Of a DNA stretch of 64,000 nucleotides, positions 40,124 through 50,701 are shown in pieces. The notes under the pieces were generated by a model. That model saw nothing but the letters and a program-made list of their open reading frames with translations, searched no databases and was not told the DNA's origin. How positions within the stretch are numbered: the first letter of the stretch is position 1; every line of letters starts with the position of its first letter. This DNA comes from Roseomonas sp. (lineage in GTDB: Bacteria > Pseudomonadota > Alphaproteobacteria > Acetobacterales > Acetobacteraceae): NCBI GenBank assembly GCA_031180725.1, contig JAPSLO010000001.1, positions 186,001 through 250,000 of the forward strand. Reading direction: 5' to 3'. The position numbers and the translations under genes are program-made.

Positions 40124-42322
40124 TCAGGTCGAAAGAGCCTGCTTCACCCGATCCGGGGTGAAGGGCATCTGACGCAGGCGCTTGCCCGTGAGCGCGTGGA
40201 CCGCGTTGGCCACGGCCGCCCCGGTCATGGGCACGCCGATCTCACCCGCGCCGGAAGGGGGCGCGCCGGATTCGATGATGCGGATCCGCACCTCCGGGAT
40301 CTCATGGATGCGCATCGGCTCGTAGTCGTGAAAGTTCGCCTGCTGCACCTCTCCGCCAGAGATGGTGATACGCTCTTTCAACAGGCCGGAGAGGCCGAAG
40401 ATGATGCCGCCTTCCGCCTGGGCTTCCAGATTCTTCGGATGGATGGCGATGCCGGAATCCACCGCAGCCCAAAAGCGGTGCACGCGGATCTCGCCCGTGT
40501 CGGTGTTCAGCGACACCTCGGCGACACCCGCACCGAGCGTCGCCTTGTAGCCGGCGAAGGAGATGCCATGGGCGCGTCGCGGCGGCGGCCTGCCGAAGTC
40601 CGACATGGCGACCACCGTATCCAGCACGGCCAGGCCGCGCGGGCTGCTGGCCAGCAACTGGCGACGGATGGAGACCGGATCACTGCCGGCAGCCTCGGCC
40701 AGCTCATCGATGAAGGCCTCGCGGGCGTAGAGGTTCGGGCCCCAGCCGATGCCGCGCCAGGCCGAGACGCGCGCGCGACGCTCCAGGATCACATGCTCGG
40801 CCAGGAAGTCGGGGATGGCGTAGTCGGTGCTCTCCGTTCCCTCCATCACCAGGATGTCCCGGTTATTCGCCGCGGCCCAGCGCTGCGGCGCGGCGAAGGC
40901 AAGGACGGAGGGGCTGGCGACACGGTGCCGCAGCGCCGTCACCCGCCCCTCTGGCGAGAGCACGGCCTGCAAGTGATGCGCGGTGGCCGGGCGGAACCAG
41001 CCATTGCGGATGTCGTCCTCGCGCGTCCACATCACCTTCACGGGGCGGCGCATCTCCCGCGAGAGGAGCAGCGCGTCGCGCAGGATGTCGCGCGCGAAGA
41101 AGGTCCGCCGGCCGAAACCGCCGCCCATCTGCATGGCGTGGAAGCGGATGCGATCGGGTGTCGTCTCCAGCGCCTGGGCGGCGGCGGCAATGGACACAGT
41201 TTGGCTCTGCGTGCCGAGCCAGACCTCGGCGCCCCTGCCATCGGGATCGACCGACGCAATCGCGGCCAGCGGCTCCATCTGCGCGTGGTAGGTGGGCTCG
41301 GTGCGGTACTCCGCCTCGATCACGCGGGCGCCGGCGGCGATTGCGTCCGGCGCATTGCCGCGGGCCTCCCAGGGTACGCCGGGGCGGTTCAGGTCTCTTG
41401 CCGCGCTGGCGGTTTCCGCCAGGTCCTTTTCTGTGTCGGCGGAGCGGAAGGGGGAGCTGGTGGTCCACTCCACATCCAGCGCATCGCGCGCCGCTGTCGC
41501 GGCCTCCCACCGCTCTGCCAGGACGGCCACGGCGTGGGGCATGCGGATGACGCGGGCAACGCCCGGCACGGCCAAGGCGCGGGTGTCGGAGACGCGTACC
41601 GGGCGTTCGCCCTCCACCGGCGGCAGGGCCAAGGCGGCGTAGAGCATGTTGGGAACGCGCACATCGATGGAGTAAACCGTTCCGCCACGCGTCTTGCCGG
41701 GGATGTCGCGGCGGTCGGGATTCGTGCCGATCAGGCGCCAGGCGGAGCGGGGCTTGAGGTCGGCATCGCTGACCGGCGGCACATCGGTGACGATCTGCGG
41801 CAGGGCAGCGACGGCACCGAACTCCATCCGGCGGCCAGATGCGCGGTGCAGGATCACGCCGGGCTCGGTGGTGACCTCCCCCGGTCGGACGCGCCAGGCC
41901 TGCGCGGCGGAGTGGATCAGGATGCGGCGCGCATGCGCGCCCGCACGGCGCATGATGGCGAAGTAGCCTTCCACCGAGGAGCTACCGGCGGTGAACAGGA
42001 TGCCGCCTGTGTTGGGATTGCCGAAGGTAGCGACAGGGCCCTGGTCAAGCTGCTCGACTCGGACCCTCGACCAGTCGGCGTCCATCTCCTCGGCCAGGAT
42101 CATGGGCAGGGATGTGTTGACGCCCTGGCCCATCTCCGCGGACGCGAAGCGGATCACCACTTCGCCGTCGGAAGAGAGGGTGACCCAGGCATTGACCGCA
42201 CGGCTGGTTGGCTGGGCCAGCGCGGCATCGCGCAGCACCTGCAGCCCCCCGCCCGCCAGCACGGCGAAGCCGATGGCGGAGCCGAGGAAGCCACGGCGGG
42301 AGGGGTGGGTGGTGCCGCTCAT
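40124..42322 (-). CDS. Xanthine-dehydrogenase-family molybdopterin subunit (IorB-like)
   Basis: 732 residues, the catalytic subunit of an aldehyde/isoquinoline-type molybdenum hydroxylase. ATG 42322 follows GGAGG and yields a Tat leader (SRRGFLGSAIGFAVLAGGGL), as in the periplasmic IorB type. Motifs include SAEMGQGVNTSLPMILAEEM, the cofactor segment MQMGGGFGRRTFFARD, AWRGIGWGPNLYAREAFIDE and the active-site region GAGEIGVPMTGAAVANA with the conserved Glu. It would hydroxylate an N-heteroaromatic or oxidise an aldehyde, passing electrons to the 2Fe-2S partner (gap of 2 bases) and on to the cytochrome c. Confidence 0.95.
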   Translation of the reverse strand: MSGTTHPSRRGFLGSAIGFAVLAGGGLQVLRDAALAQPTSRAVNAWVTLSSDGEVVIRFASAEMGQGVNTSLPMILAEEMDADWSRVRVEQLDQGPVATFGNPNTGGILFTAGSSSVEGYFAIMRRAGAHARRILIHSAAQAWRVRPGEVTTEPGVILHRASGRRMEFGAVAALPQIVTDVPPVSDADLKPRSAWRLIGTNPDRRDIPGKTRGGTVYSIDVRVPNMLYAALALPPVEGERPVRVSDTRALAVPGVARVIRMPHAVAVLAERWEAATAARDALDVEWTTSSPFRSADTEKDLAETASAARDLNRPGVPWEARGNAPDAIAAGARVIEAEYRTEPTYHAQMEPLAAIASVDPDGRGAEVWLGTQSQTVSIAAAAQALETTPDRIRFHAMQMGGGFGRRTFFARDILRDALLLSREMRRPVKVMWTREDDIRNGWFRPATAHHLQAVLSPEGRVTALRHRVASPSVLAFAAPQRWAAANNRDILVMEGTESTDYAIPDFLAEHVILERRARVSAWRGIGWGPNLYAREAFIDELAEAAGSDPVSIRRQLLASSPRGLAVLDTVVAMSDFGRPPPRRAHGISFAGYKATLGAGVAEVSLNTDTGEIRVHRFWAAVDSGIAIHPKNLEAQAEGGIIFGLSGLLKERITISGGEVQQANFHDYEPMRIHEIPEVRIRIIESGAPPSGAGEIGVPMTGAAVANAVHALTGKRLRQMPFTPDRVKQALST

Positions 42323-42324
42323 CG

Positions 42325-42777
42325 TCAGACCTCCCCAGCCGCGCGCTCGACCGCGCGGATAATGCGCGGATAGGTGCCGCAGCGGCACAGGTTGCTCGAC
42401 ATGGCGTCGATGATCTCCTCCCGCGTTGGGCGGGGATTGGCTGCGAGCAGCGCCGCGGCGCGCATGATCTGGCCGGATTGGCAATAGCCGCATTGCGGCA
42501 CCTGCTCCTGCACCCAGGCACGCTGTACCGGGTGGTCACCGGTGTTGGACAGGCCTTCGATGGTGGTGACGGCGCGGCCATCCGCAGCCTCGATCGGCGT
42601 CTGGCAGGCGAAGACCGCCTCGCCGTCGAGATGCACGGTGCAGGCGCCGCAAAGGCCGGCGCCGCAACCGAACTTGGTGCCGGTCAGCCCGAGATGCTCG
42701 CGCAGGGCCCAGAGCAGCGGCGTCTCTGGCTCGGCATCCACGGAGAAGCTGCGGCCATTCACGATGAGGGTTGGCAT
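42325..42777 (-). CDS. (2Fe-2S)-binding subunit (IorA-like)
   Basis: 150 residues, the electron-transfer subunit. The plant-type ferredoxin centre is [20 protein letters not shown] with a following cysteine, and the second, helical cluster domain is [18 protein letters not shown] with [11 protein letters not shown]. Both clusters have their four cysteines. No leader, consistent with export folded with the Tat-bearing large subunit. It precedes the large subunit by two bases. Confidence 0.97.
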   Translation of the reverse strand: MPTLIVNGRSFSVDAEPETPLLWALREHLGLTGTKFGCGAGLCGACTVHLDGEAVFACQTPIEAADGRAVTTIEGLSNTGDHPVQRAWVQEQVPQCGYCQSGQIMRAAALLAANPRPTREEIIDAMSSNLCRCGTYPRIIRAVERAAGEV

Positions 42778-42804
42778 CGGGATCTCCTGGAACGGGGCGA
42801 GGGA

Positions 42805-43173
42805 TCAAGGGGCGGGGCGCAGCAGGAAGCCGATGATGGATCGGCGCTGCGCCTCATTGGGTATGCTGAAAGTCATGGTCGTGCCCGGGACAGTGGCGCG
42901 GGGGTTGGCGAGGAAGCGGTCCAGCGTGGCTTCGTCCCAGGTGAGGTCGGCGGCGCGCAACGCGGGGGAATAGCGCGCGCCCTCCACGCTGCCGGCCTGG
43001 CGGCCGGCAAGCTGGGCCAGATGGGGGCCGATCCGGTTCTGGCCGGCCTGGATGGTGTGGCAGCTCGCGCAGCGCTGGCGGAACAGGCGCTCCCCCTCAT
43101 CGGCCTCCTGCGCGCGCGCCGCGCCGGCGGTGGAGCAGGCAATGGCCAGGGCGGGGAAGAGGGCGCGCATCAT
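42805..43173 (-). CDS. Class I c-type cytochrome
   Basis: 122 residues. A leader (RALFPALAIACSTAGAARAQ) precedes a single haem site CASCH (FRQRCASCHTIQAGQNRIGP) and an axial Met in GTTMTFSIPN. It resembles cytochrome c2/c550 and is the likely periplasmic electron acceptor for the Ior-like enzyme just downstream. Its start overlaps the end of the SnoaL-like gene by four bases. Confidence 0.95.
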   Translation of the reverse strand: MMRALFPALAIACSTAGAARAQEADEGERLFRQRCASCHTIQAGQNRIGPHLAQLAGRQAGSVEGARYSPALRAADLTWDEATLDRFLANPRATVPGTTMTFSIPNEAQRRSIIGFLLRPAP

Positions 43174-43679
43174 GGCGCCTCTCCGCGCAGCTGGCGGATG
43201 GCGCCGAGCCAGTAATCGATGTGATGGGTGCGGGCGGTCCGGCCATGTTCGATCACGTGGACGTCAATGGTCATGACTCGGAAGCTGCGGCCGGTATGGA
43301 GGACACCGAGGAAGGCGCCGGAGGGCGTGCCCGTGGTCTCGCCGCGCACCACGATCCGGTCCCCCGTGACCAGCATCTCCTTCAGCTCCCAGCGCATGCC
43401 GGGCACGGCGGAAAGGCGGCGGGACCAGCGGGTGACGACCGACTCCCGCTCCTCGCAGGCATCGTTGATGCCGCAGGAGGTCCAGGCATTGGTGGTGACG
43501 GAACGCAGGCGCGGGCCGACCTCCTCCACCGCGCTGGCCGTCAATGCGGCGTACAAGGGTGTGATGAGGCGCAGGGCGTCTTCACCGGAGGGGGGCTGGG
43601 CCGCTTCGGCACGTGGGGCCGTGGCCAGTGACAGCCCTGCCAGGGCGAGGCGAAGGAAAGAGCGGGGTATCGCGGGCAT
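43170..43679 (-). CDS. Exported SnoaL-like (NTF2-fold) protein
   Basis: 169 residues. ATG 43679 is preceded by GAGGTGCCGG and gives a leader (FLRLALAGLSLATAPRAEAA). The mature part looks like a SnoaL/ester-cyclase domain: RLITPLYAALTASAVEEVGP, then WELKEMLVTGDRIVVRGETT, GAFLGVLHTGRSFRVMTIDV, HVIEHGRTARTHHIDYWLG. First gene of the five-gene oxidoreductase operon, so it may handle the same substrate or product in the periplasm. The frame to 44069 is antisense to the divergent LysR gene and is rejected. Confidence 0.82.
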   Translation of the reverse strand: MPAIPRSFLRLALAGLSLATAPRAEAAQPPSGEDALRLITPLYAALTASAVEEVGPRLRSVTTNAWTSCGINDACEERESVVTRWSRRLSAVPGMRWELKEMLVTGDRIVVRGETTGTPSGAFLGVLHTGRSFRVMTIDVHVIEHGRTARTHHIDYWLGAIRQLRGEAP

Positions 43680-43773
43680 CCGGCACCTCAGGACGGTTGA
43701 CCGGAAGCTGGCAGCGCTGGGACTGTGCGATAACCTGTCCCTTTCTAAGCGGCGCAGTAAGGCAGGCTTATCA

Positions 43774-44694
43774 ATGAAGGGACCCAACTTGGCCGAGCTG
43801 GAGGTCTTCGCAGCGGTCGCCGCTGTGCGGAGCTTCCGCAAGGCGGCGGTCGAGCGCGGCGTTTCGGCGTCTGCCCTCAGCCAGACCATCCGGAACCTGG
43901 AGGAGCGCATGGGCGTGCGGCTGCTGAACCGTACCACCCGCAGCGTGGCGCCGACCGAGGCGGGCGAGCGGCTGTTGCAGCGTCTGCGCCCGGCCCTTTC
44001 CGAGATCGCGGAGGCGGTGGATGGCGTCAACGACTTCCGCCGCAAGCCCACGGGCACCGTGCGGATCAATGCGCCAGCGCCTGCGATCGAGTTCGTCCTG
44101 GCGCCGATGGCCAGTGCCTTCCTGGAAGCCTATCCGGACGTGTCGCTGGAGCTGATCAGCGATGCCGCCCGGATCGACATCGTCGATAGCGGCTTCGACG
44201 CCGGCGTGCGCTTCGGTGAGGAGCTCGCACGGGACATGATCGCCGTACCGCTCGGCGGGCCATTGCACTACGTGGTTTTCGGTTCCCCCGGGTACTTGGA
44301 ACGGTACGGAAGACCGGAGAAACCGGACGACCTGCTGCGGCACCGCTGCATCAGGCAGCGCTTCCCGGGAGGAACCATCTTCACCTGGCGCTTCGAGAAG
44401 GACGGCCGGGAGGTGACGATCACGCCCGAGGGGCCATTGACCGTGAATGACGGGCGCCAAGCGGTGCGCGGCGCGGCGGACGGAATTGGACTTGCCTGGG
44501 TGCTGAAGGACTACGCGCGTCCAGCGGTGGACGAGGGACGGCTTGTGCCCTTCCTGGAGGACTGGTGCCCGCAGATCCCGGGCTGGTTCCTGTACTACCC
44601 GAGTCGGCGGCAGATGCCTTCCGCGCTGCGCGCCTTTCTCGACTTCATGGCCACGCGCAAGGGGCCACGGCCCGTCGCCTTCGCGAGGGGGTAG
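43774..44694 (+). CDS. LysR-family transcriptional regulator
   Basis: 306 residues. The N-terminal winged helix-turn-helix is FRKAAVERGVSASALSQTIR NLE-type, and the effector domain contains VRINAPAPAIEFVLAPMASA and DIVDSGFDAGVRFGEELARD, placing it in the large group of LysR proteins resembling DsdC/AaeR relatives. It is divergent from the SnoaL-cytochrome-Ior-dioxygenase operon with a 94-base gap and is the natural candidate for its regulator. The frame is open upstream to 43228 but overlaps that operon; ATG 43774 matches the family start. Confidence 0.93.
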   Translation: MKGPNLAELEVFAAVAAVRSFRKAAVERGVSASALSQTIRNLEERMGVRLLNRTTRSVAPTEAGERLLQRLRPALSEIAEAVDGVNDFRRKPTGTVRINAPAPAIEFVLAPMASAFLEAYPDVSLELISDAARIDIVDSGFDAGVRFGEELARDMIAVPLGGPLHYVVFGSPGYLERYGRPEKPDDLLRHRCIRQRFPGGTIFTWRFEKDGREVTITPEGPLTVNDGRQAVRGAADGIGLAWVLKDYARPAVDEGRLVPFLEDWCPQIPGWFLYYPSRRQMPSALRAFLDFMATRKGPRPVAFARG

Positions 44695-44796
44695 GGGGCC
44701 ATCGGCCAAGCTGCCACCGCCGGCGGTGCCTGCCAGAAGAGGTTGACACGCCGCGGCGGCGTGCGCTCACAGGCCGCATCGTGAGGGGAGGCATCC

Positions 44797-45476
44797 TCAC
44801 GGAACGCCGCGGGGCGACGGTGCCTCGGCGTACTCGTGCTCGATCCGGCTACGCCCGGCGATGGTCGGCGTCGAGACCAGAATGGCCTGGCGCTGCCAGC
44901 CGAAGGTCCGTGCCCGTGCCTCGGCCAGCGCAATCGGGTCGCACTCGCCGTCGACGTTGCCGGCATCGGCGTCCACCTCTTCGAGGAAGAGGAAGCGCGC
45001 CGTCATTGAGCGCAGCCCGACCGCGCTGTTCGCCCCAGTCAGCACCAGGATGCCGCCGGGGAATTCCTTCGACAGCAGCGTGTTGCCGCTGTCCCGCGTC
45101 CGGGCCGGGGTAACCCGCTCCTTGCGCGCCGGGGTCTCCTCGAGCAGCGGGTCGATGTGCTGGCGCGAGAAGCGATTCGCCAACTCGACGTTGGGCTGCA
45201 CCGCCAGCACCGGTGCGGGCACGTGGTGCAGGATGTAGCTGAGCCAGCAGTTGCCGTTCTCGATGGCACCGACCTGGTGCCCTTCATGACCACGACGCGC
45301 CGAGCGGGATGCACCGCCGAGCGGGCGTCCATCACCTGCCGCAAGTACGGGGCCCAGCTGGTCCGCCATAGCCCCGGCTCCGAAGATGCGCGACTGCCCA
45401 GGATGCGGTGTCGCTCAGCCCACTGCGATACGGTGAACTGCGGCGCCGGGCGGAGCATGGAGCCTGCTCGGCGCCG
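44797..45476 (-). pseudogene. Phage terminase large subunit (GpA-type) remnant
   Basis: Two frames join to the N-terminal half of a GpA terminase. The first reads FTVSQWAERHRILGSRASSE and RQVMDARSAVHPARRVVVMK; the second ENGNCWLSYILHHVPAPVLA, VQPNVELANRFSRQHIDPLL, SKEFPGGILVLTGANSAVGL and VSTPTIAGRSRIEHEY. A frameshift near 45280 falls in the Walker A region, and the nuclease half is absent. Evidence of a lost prophage with lambda-type packaging. Confidence 0.85.
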
Positions 45477-45479
45477 CAC

Positions 45480-45989
45480 ATGGTCATAGGTCCGCGGCCC
45501 GATCTCCGAGGCCTGAGGACCGAAGCGATCGGCGGCCTCCGGGAGCAGGTCCGAGAGCAGGTCGGTGATGTGCCCCTGCAGCACGGTCTGCACCAGGTGC
45601 GGGTCGACGCCGAGCTCGCCGGCGATCAAGCCCGAGACGCGGGCTGGCCAGTTCAGCAGCGCGTGCGCATCGCGCCCGCGATCTCGCCGATCGTGGCGCC
45701 TCGGCAACGGATGGCGCCTATTCTCATCAGGCGCGAACCGCTGCGCCTCGACCTTAAGGGCGAGCTGCGCGACATTCAGCCTGGCATATGGCGTGCTGTC
45801 ACCGCCATTGGCAGCGAGGGACGAGCGGTGCGTATCCGCGGTTTCGACCAGCCGGCGGCGGGTCTGGTCGATGTCTCACCTTCCTGGCTCGCGGGCAATG
45901 CGGCCGCTACCCTCGGCCTTGCGCAGCGCCTTCTCGCTGATGCCGATGCGTCTGGCGGCCTCTCTGTTCAATGGGGTCAGCTTGGGCAT
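45480..45989 (-). pseudogene. Phage terminase small subunit (Nu1-like) remnant
   Basis: From ATG 45989 the frame reads MPKLTPLNREAARRIGISEK and ALRKAEGSGRIAREPGR and then hits a stop. After a frameshift it continues as VAQLALKVEAQRFAPDEN, and after a further shift LLNWPARVSGLIAGELGVDP followed by HLVQTVLQGHITDLLSDL. The helix-turn-helix followed by an 'LPAR-A-LAAELGVD-HLV-L' segment is the Nu1/terminase-small-subunit pattern. It directly precedes the large-subunit remnant, as in phage genomes. Confidence 0.65.
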
Positions 45990-46059
45990 TGCGGCGACTT
46001 CCCGCCACACATGCGCGTCGTGTCGGCATAGGTCTTATACCCGGATCATTCGCCCGGTA

Positions 46060-47280
46060 TCAGAGGACGAAGTCGCCGCTCTCGAGCGAGACCGTCCCGA
46101 CCAGCGCGAGCTCTGCATCCACCGTCCCGTCGCCGAAGAACCGGCTGAGGCCGTCCGCGTCTATCTGAATAATGGTGAAACCGCCGCGCACCTCGTAGCG
46201 AAGCTCCGGCGGGCCTAGCTGATCTGGCGTCCCGCTGAACGAGTCGGTGCCGACAAACTGGAACTCCTGGTTCACGGATAGGGCCCGGCGGCCAAAGCGG
46301 AGCGCCTCCGAAAGATCGATCACATCCTCCCCCTGCTCGAAGTCGATGATAGCGTCGCGCGCCCCGGGGCCGACGCCGGTGCCGAGGACGGTCGCGAAGA
46401 AGGCGCCGGGGGTCCCGGGATTGAAGGTGACCCCGATGCCGAAGGCGAAGATGTCGGCGCCTGGGCCGCCCCAGAACACGTCGCCATGCGCGATGCTCTC
46501 CTGCAGCCGGTTGGGCCCGCTGCTCCCGATCAGCGGCACGGGCTCGGGCGGCGGCGGCACAGTGAAGGTCCCGACAACCTGCTCGCCGCTCCCGAAGAGC
46601 GGCACGGTGCTGTTCGGCAGGACCTCGCCGTTGAAACTGACGCGCTCCACGTAGAGGTTGCGATCCGTGTCCGGCGTGCCGCCCCACCCATCGTTGAGGA
46701 AGTTCACCGTCACGGTGTGCTCGCCAGGTCCGAAGTCGCGCGATACCCAAACCAAGTCGAAATCACCGAACTGGCGCTCGGCACTGGCGGTCAGCGCCTC
46801 GCCGACCGGCACTCCGTCCACGCTGACCACGTATTGGGCATTCCCCAGCCAGTCATCCTGGCTGATCCTCAGTTCGAGCGTGTCACGCCCAGTGCCGAAG
46901 CCGCGCCCGGTTGTCTCGGCTTCGAGGAAGGTTCCGACAGTCTGGGAACCGTTTTCGAAGAACGCCACGGCGCTGTCCATCAGGATGATGCCTTCGAAGC
47001 TGACGCTCTCCACAAACAGGTTGCGATCTCTGTCTGGCGTGCCGCCCCAGGCATCGTTCAGGAAGCTTACGGAAACGCTGTGCGGACCTGGCGGGAGATT
47101 CCCGAGCGCCGTAACGGTATCGGTCTCGCCGAGAGAGCGAAGGGCGCTGGCGGTCAGGATGCCGTCCACCTGCGCCCCGTCGATGCTGACCGTGTACTGT
47201 GCGTTGCCCTCGAAGGCGTCCTGGCTGATCTGCAACACCACCGCATCCGGGCCTGAGCCAAGGGTCGTCTCGATGGGCAT
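46060..47280 (-). CDS. Secreted double-CBM60 protein with RTX/serralysin-type C-terminus
   Basis: 406 residues. Residues ~8-112 and ~125-240 are two copies of a carbohydrate-binding domain of the CBM60/Ca-dependent xylan-binding type; each has ISQD-(A/D)-(F/W)-x-GNAQY, SVDG, LTASA and FLNDAWGGT or FLNDGWGGT plus DRNL. Residues ~260-406 resemble the C-terminal domain of serralysin-like type I secretion substrates: DVFWGGPGADIFAFG, DAIIDFEQGEDVIDLSEA, FVGTDSFSG, IIQIDADG and SLESGDFVL. No leader and a C-terminal secretion-like end point to type I export. No catalytic domain, so an adhesin or matrix protein is likely. GGAGGG precedes the ATG. Confidence 0.88.
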   Translation of the reverse strand: MPIETTLGSGPDAVVLQISQDAFEGNAQYTVSIDGAQVDGILTASALRSLGETDTVTALGNLPPGPHSVSVSFLNDAWGGTPDRDRNLFVESVSFEGIILMDSAVAFFENGSQTVGTFLEAETTGRGFGTGRDTLELRISQDDWLGNAQYVVSVDGVPVGEALTASAERQFGDFDLVWVSRDFGPGEHTVTVNFLNDGWGGTPDTDRNLYVERVSFNGEVLPNSTVPLFGSGEQVVGTFTVPPPPEPVPLIGSSGPNRLQESIAHGDVFWGGPGADIFAFGIGVTFNPGTPGAFFATVLGTGVGPGARDAIIDFEQGEDVIDLSEALRFGRRALSVNQEFQFVGTDSFSGTPDQLGPPELRYEVRGGFTIIQIDADGLSRFFGDGTVDAELALVGTVSLESGDFVL

Positions 47281-47718
47281 GTGTCCCTCCGCACTGAGGT
47301 GCGAGGCATCAGGGGGCAGGTCTCGCGGGTCTCAGTTGCGACTGGGATGAAAGCACAACGGCGCGCCCGCAGCCTTGATTTCCGGCAGGCCGCTCGCGAG
47401 CGCAGGCGCACGAAGTGGTGAGATGCGGGCCATCTCGAAGGAAAGTCGGACGCGCTCATACCCGCGACAAGCCGATACGAACGGATGAGATGCGCTCCCG
47501 TCACGAGTGGGCTGCACTGGGAAAAGAGACTTCCCAGTGCCCGCGCTGCCCACAATGCCAGTGCCGCCCGCATAATGACCGCCGTGTTAAAGAACCAGCA
47601 GGCCGGGACGGAGTACGCGTAATCGCGTCACCCTGACTGGCGCTCCGCTGGCGGGGAGTCCCAGTGGGGATCCAGAGCGAGTATCCGCCACGTCCGCCCG
47701 GAAAAAGGCGCGGCTAGC
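47281..47718. other. 438 bases between the CBM60 gene and groEL
   Basis: Upstream region of the CBM60 gene. No open frame with a recognisable product and no transposon remnant was seen. The part next to 47281 should hold the CBM60 promoter. Confidence 0.4.
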
Positions 47719-49673
<1,955 letters not shown>

Positions 49674-50060
49674 AAGGTGAGCTACGAGGTCGCCTTCGTC
49701 ACACATGCCTGCATGGAGCCGATGAACGCGACGGTCCTGGTGCGGGAGGACGGCACGGCCGAGGCCTGGATGGCTTCCCAGTCGCCGGCAAGCTTGCGCT
49801 GGGGTGTGCAGCGGGGGGGCTGGACCGGCCTCGATCTCTCCGAGGTTAACCTGCCACGTCACTATGAATAACGGCGCCTTCGGCCAGCTTAGCGAGATGG
49901 CGTGTTGGCCAAGGCGGCTTCGTCACCAAGCGTCACCTTGGGCGCCCCGTCAAGCTCATTTGGTCGCGCGAGGAGGGTATCGGGCGGGGCATGTTCCGCA
50001 GCCACGCCGTAGGCGCCTGCGCGCCGCGCTCTGCCCGGATGGCCTGCGCTTGGCCTAGGA
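49674..50060 (+). pseudogene. Xanthine-dehydrogenase-type molybdopterin subunit fragment
   Basis: One frame reads YEVAFVTHACMEPMNATVLV and REDGTAEAWMASQSPASLRW; later frames add SEVNLHVTMNNGAFG-like sequence and GRPVKLIWSREEGIGRGMFR. These are consecutive segments of the large subunit of IorB-type hydroxylases (substrate channel, FGRR-like loop, 'R-PVK-x-W-x-REE'). Only a ~130-residue piece survives, with at least two frameshifts. It is not a copy of the intact gene at 40124-42322: the corresponding residues differ widely. Confidence 0.75.
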
Positions 50061-50159
50061 CGCCCTGGTCGCTGCGCAGTCGGCGGGACAATCGACCGTC
50101 GGCCGCAACATCGGCGTGTCGCGCAGCACATTACGCCATCCCCGAAGCAGGAGAGCCGT

Positions 50160-50210
50160 CAGGGCGAAGTCGTCTGGATCCCGCCGGGCGTGAAGCATTG
50201 GCACGGAGGC
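50160..50210 (+). pseudogene. Cupin-domain scrap
   Basis: A 17-codon stretch QGEVVWIPPGVKHWHGG is the metal-binding second cupin motif seen in small cupin/carboxymuconolactone-decarboxylase-like proteins. Nothing else of the gene survives on either side. Confidence 0.35.
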
Positions 50211-50221
50211 GTCCCGCCGTG

Positions 50222-50430
50222 CACCCGGCGCACCGCCTCAATCAGCGAGTCTGGAACACGAAAGCCGCCACGAGCCACTTCTATGGCGCCGTTCTGCCGC
50301 GCACGGGCCGCAAAGGCCTCGTCGCGAATCAGCGCCCGAACTTTGATGCCTCTGTCGCGCAGTGCCGGCGGAACAAGGCTGGCCGGTCTGCCGTGAGCAC
50401 CAAAGTGATAATGGTTTCAGATTGAGAAGT
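50222..50430 (-). pseudogene. NmrA-type NAD(P)-binding protein fragment
   Basis: On the minus strand TIITLVLTADRP in one frame and PALRDRGIKVRALIRDEAFA, ARARQNGAIEVARGGFRVPD and SLIEAVRRVHG in another form the first ~70 residues of an NmrA-like protein (dinucleotide fold, then 'VRAL-RD-...-GA-EVV-GD-D-SL-A-A-GV'). The glycine motif is disrupted and the rest is absent. Confidence 0.55.
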
Positions 50431-50527
50431 CATCAGTAGCTACATCGACCTTTGTCAGCGAAGCATGATGGGCGTCCGATCGGTTGGTAATGTGCGCGTT
50501 CAGCGAGTTATTATATCGCAGGCCATT

Positions 50528-50544
50528 ATTACAATATTTGTAAT
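50528..50544. promoter_or_regulatory. Perfect 17-base operator-like palindrome
   Basis: ATTACAA-TAT-TTGTAAT, with 7-base arms and a 3-base centre, lies in the most AT-rich patch of the region (50500-50560). Such dyads bind HxlR, MarR or TetR-type regulators. It lies upstream of the NmrA fragment (minus strand) and may be the surviving promoter of that gene. Otherwise 50431-50701 has no gene. Confidence 0.4.
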
Positions 50545-50701
50545 GAATGCATCGCCTCGAGGGTGTGGAAATATTCGTTGATCACTCGTCCGGAGGGTTC
50601 GAAGGCACAGAATATCTGAGTACATCCTGGGCTCGACTACCTTGGCGCCGGCGGTTGCGCGATCCCGCCACGCGTGGTTGAGCGGCGGGACCTTCTCGAG
50701 T

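Noticed and set aside
40196-42373. A 725-codon open frame on the plus strand opposite the molybdopterin subunit gene
   Set aside because: It is the antisense shadow of a clear enzyme gene; its translation is His/Gly/Arg-rich with no motif, as expected from high GC at third positions.
43679-44069. N-terminal extension of the SnoaL-like gene across the LysR gene
   Set aside because: The extension is antisense to the LysR helix-turn-helix region, whereas ATG 43679 has a ribosome site and a normal leader.
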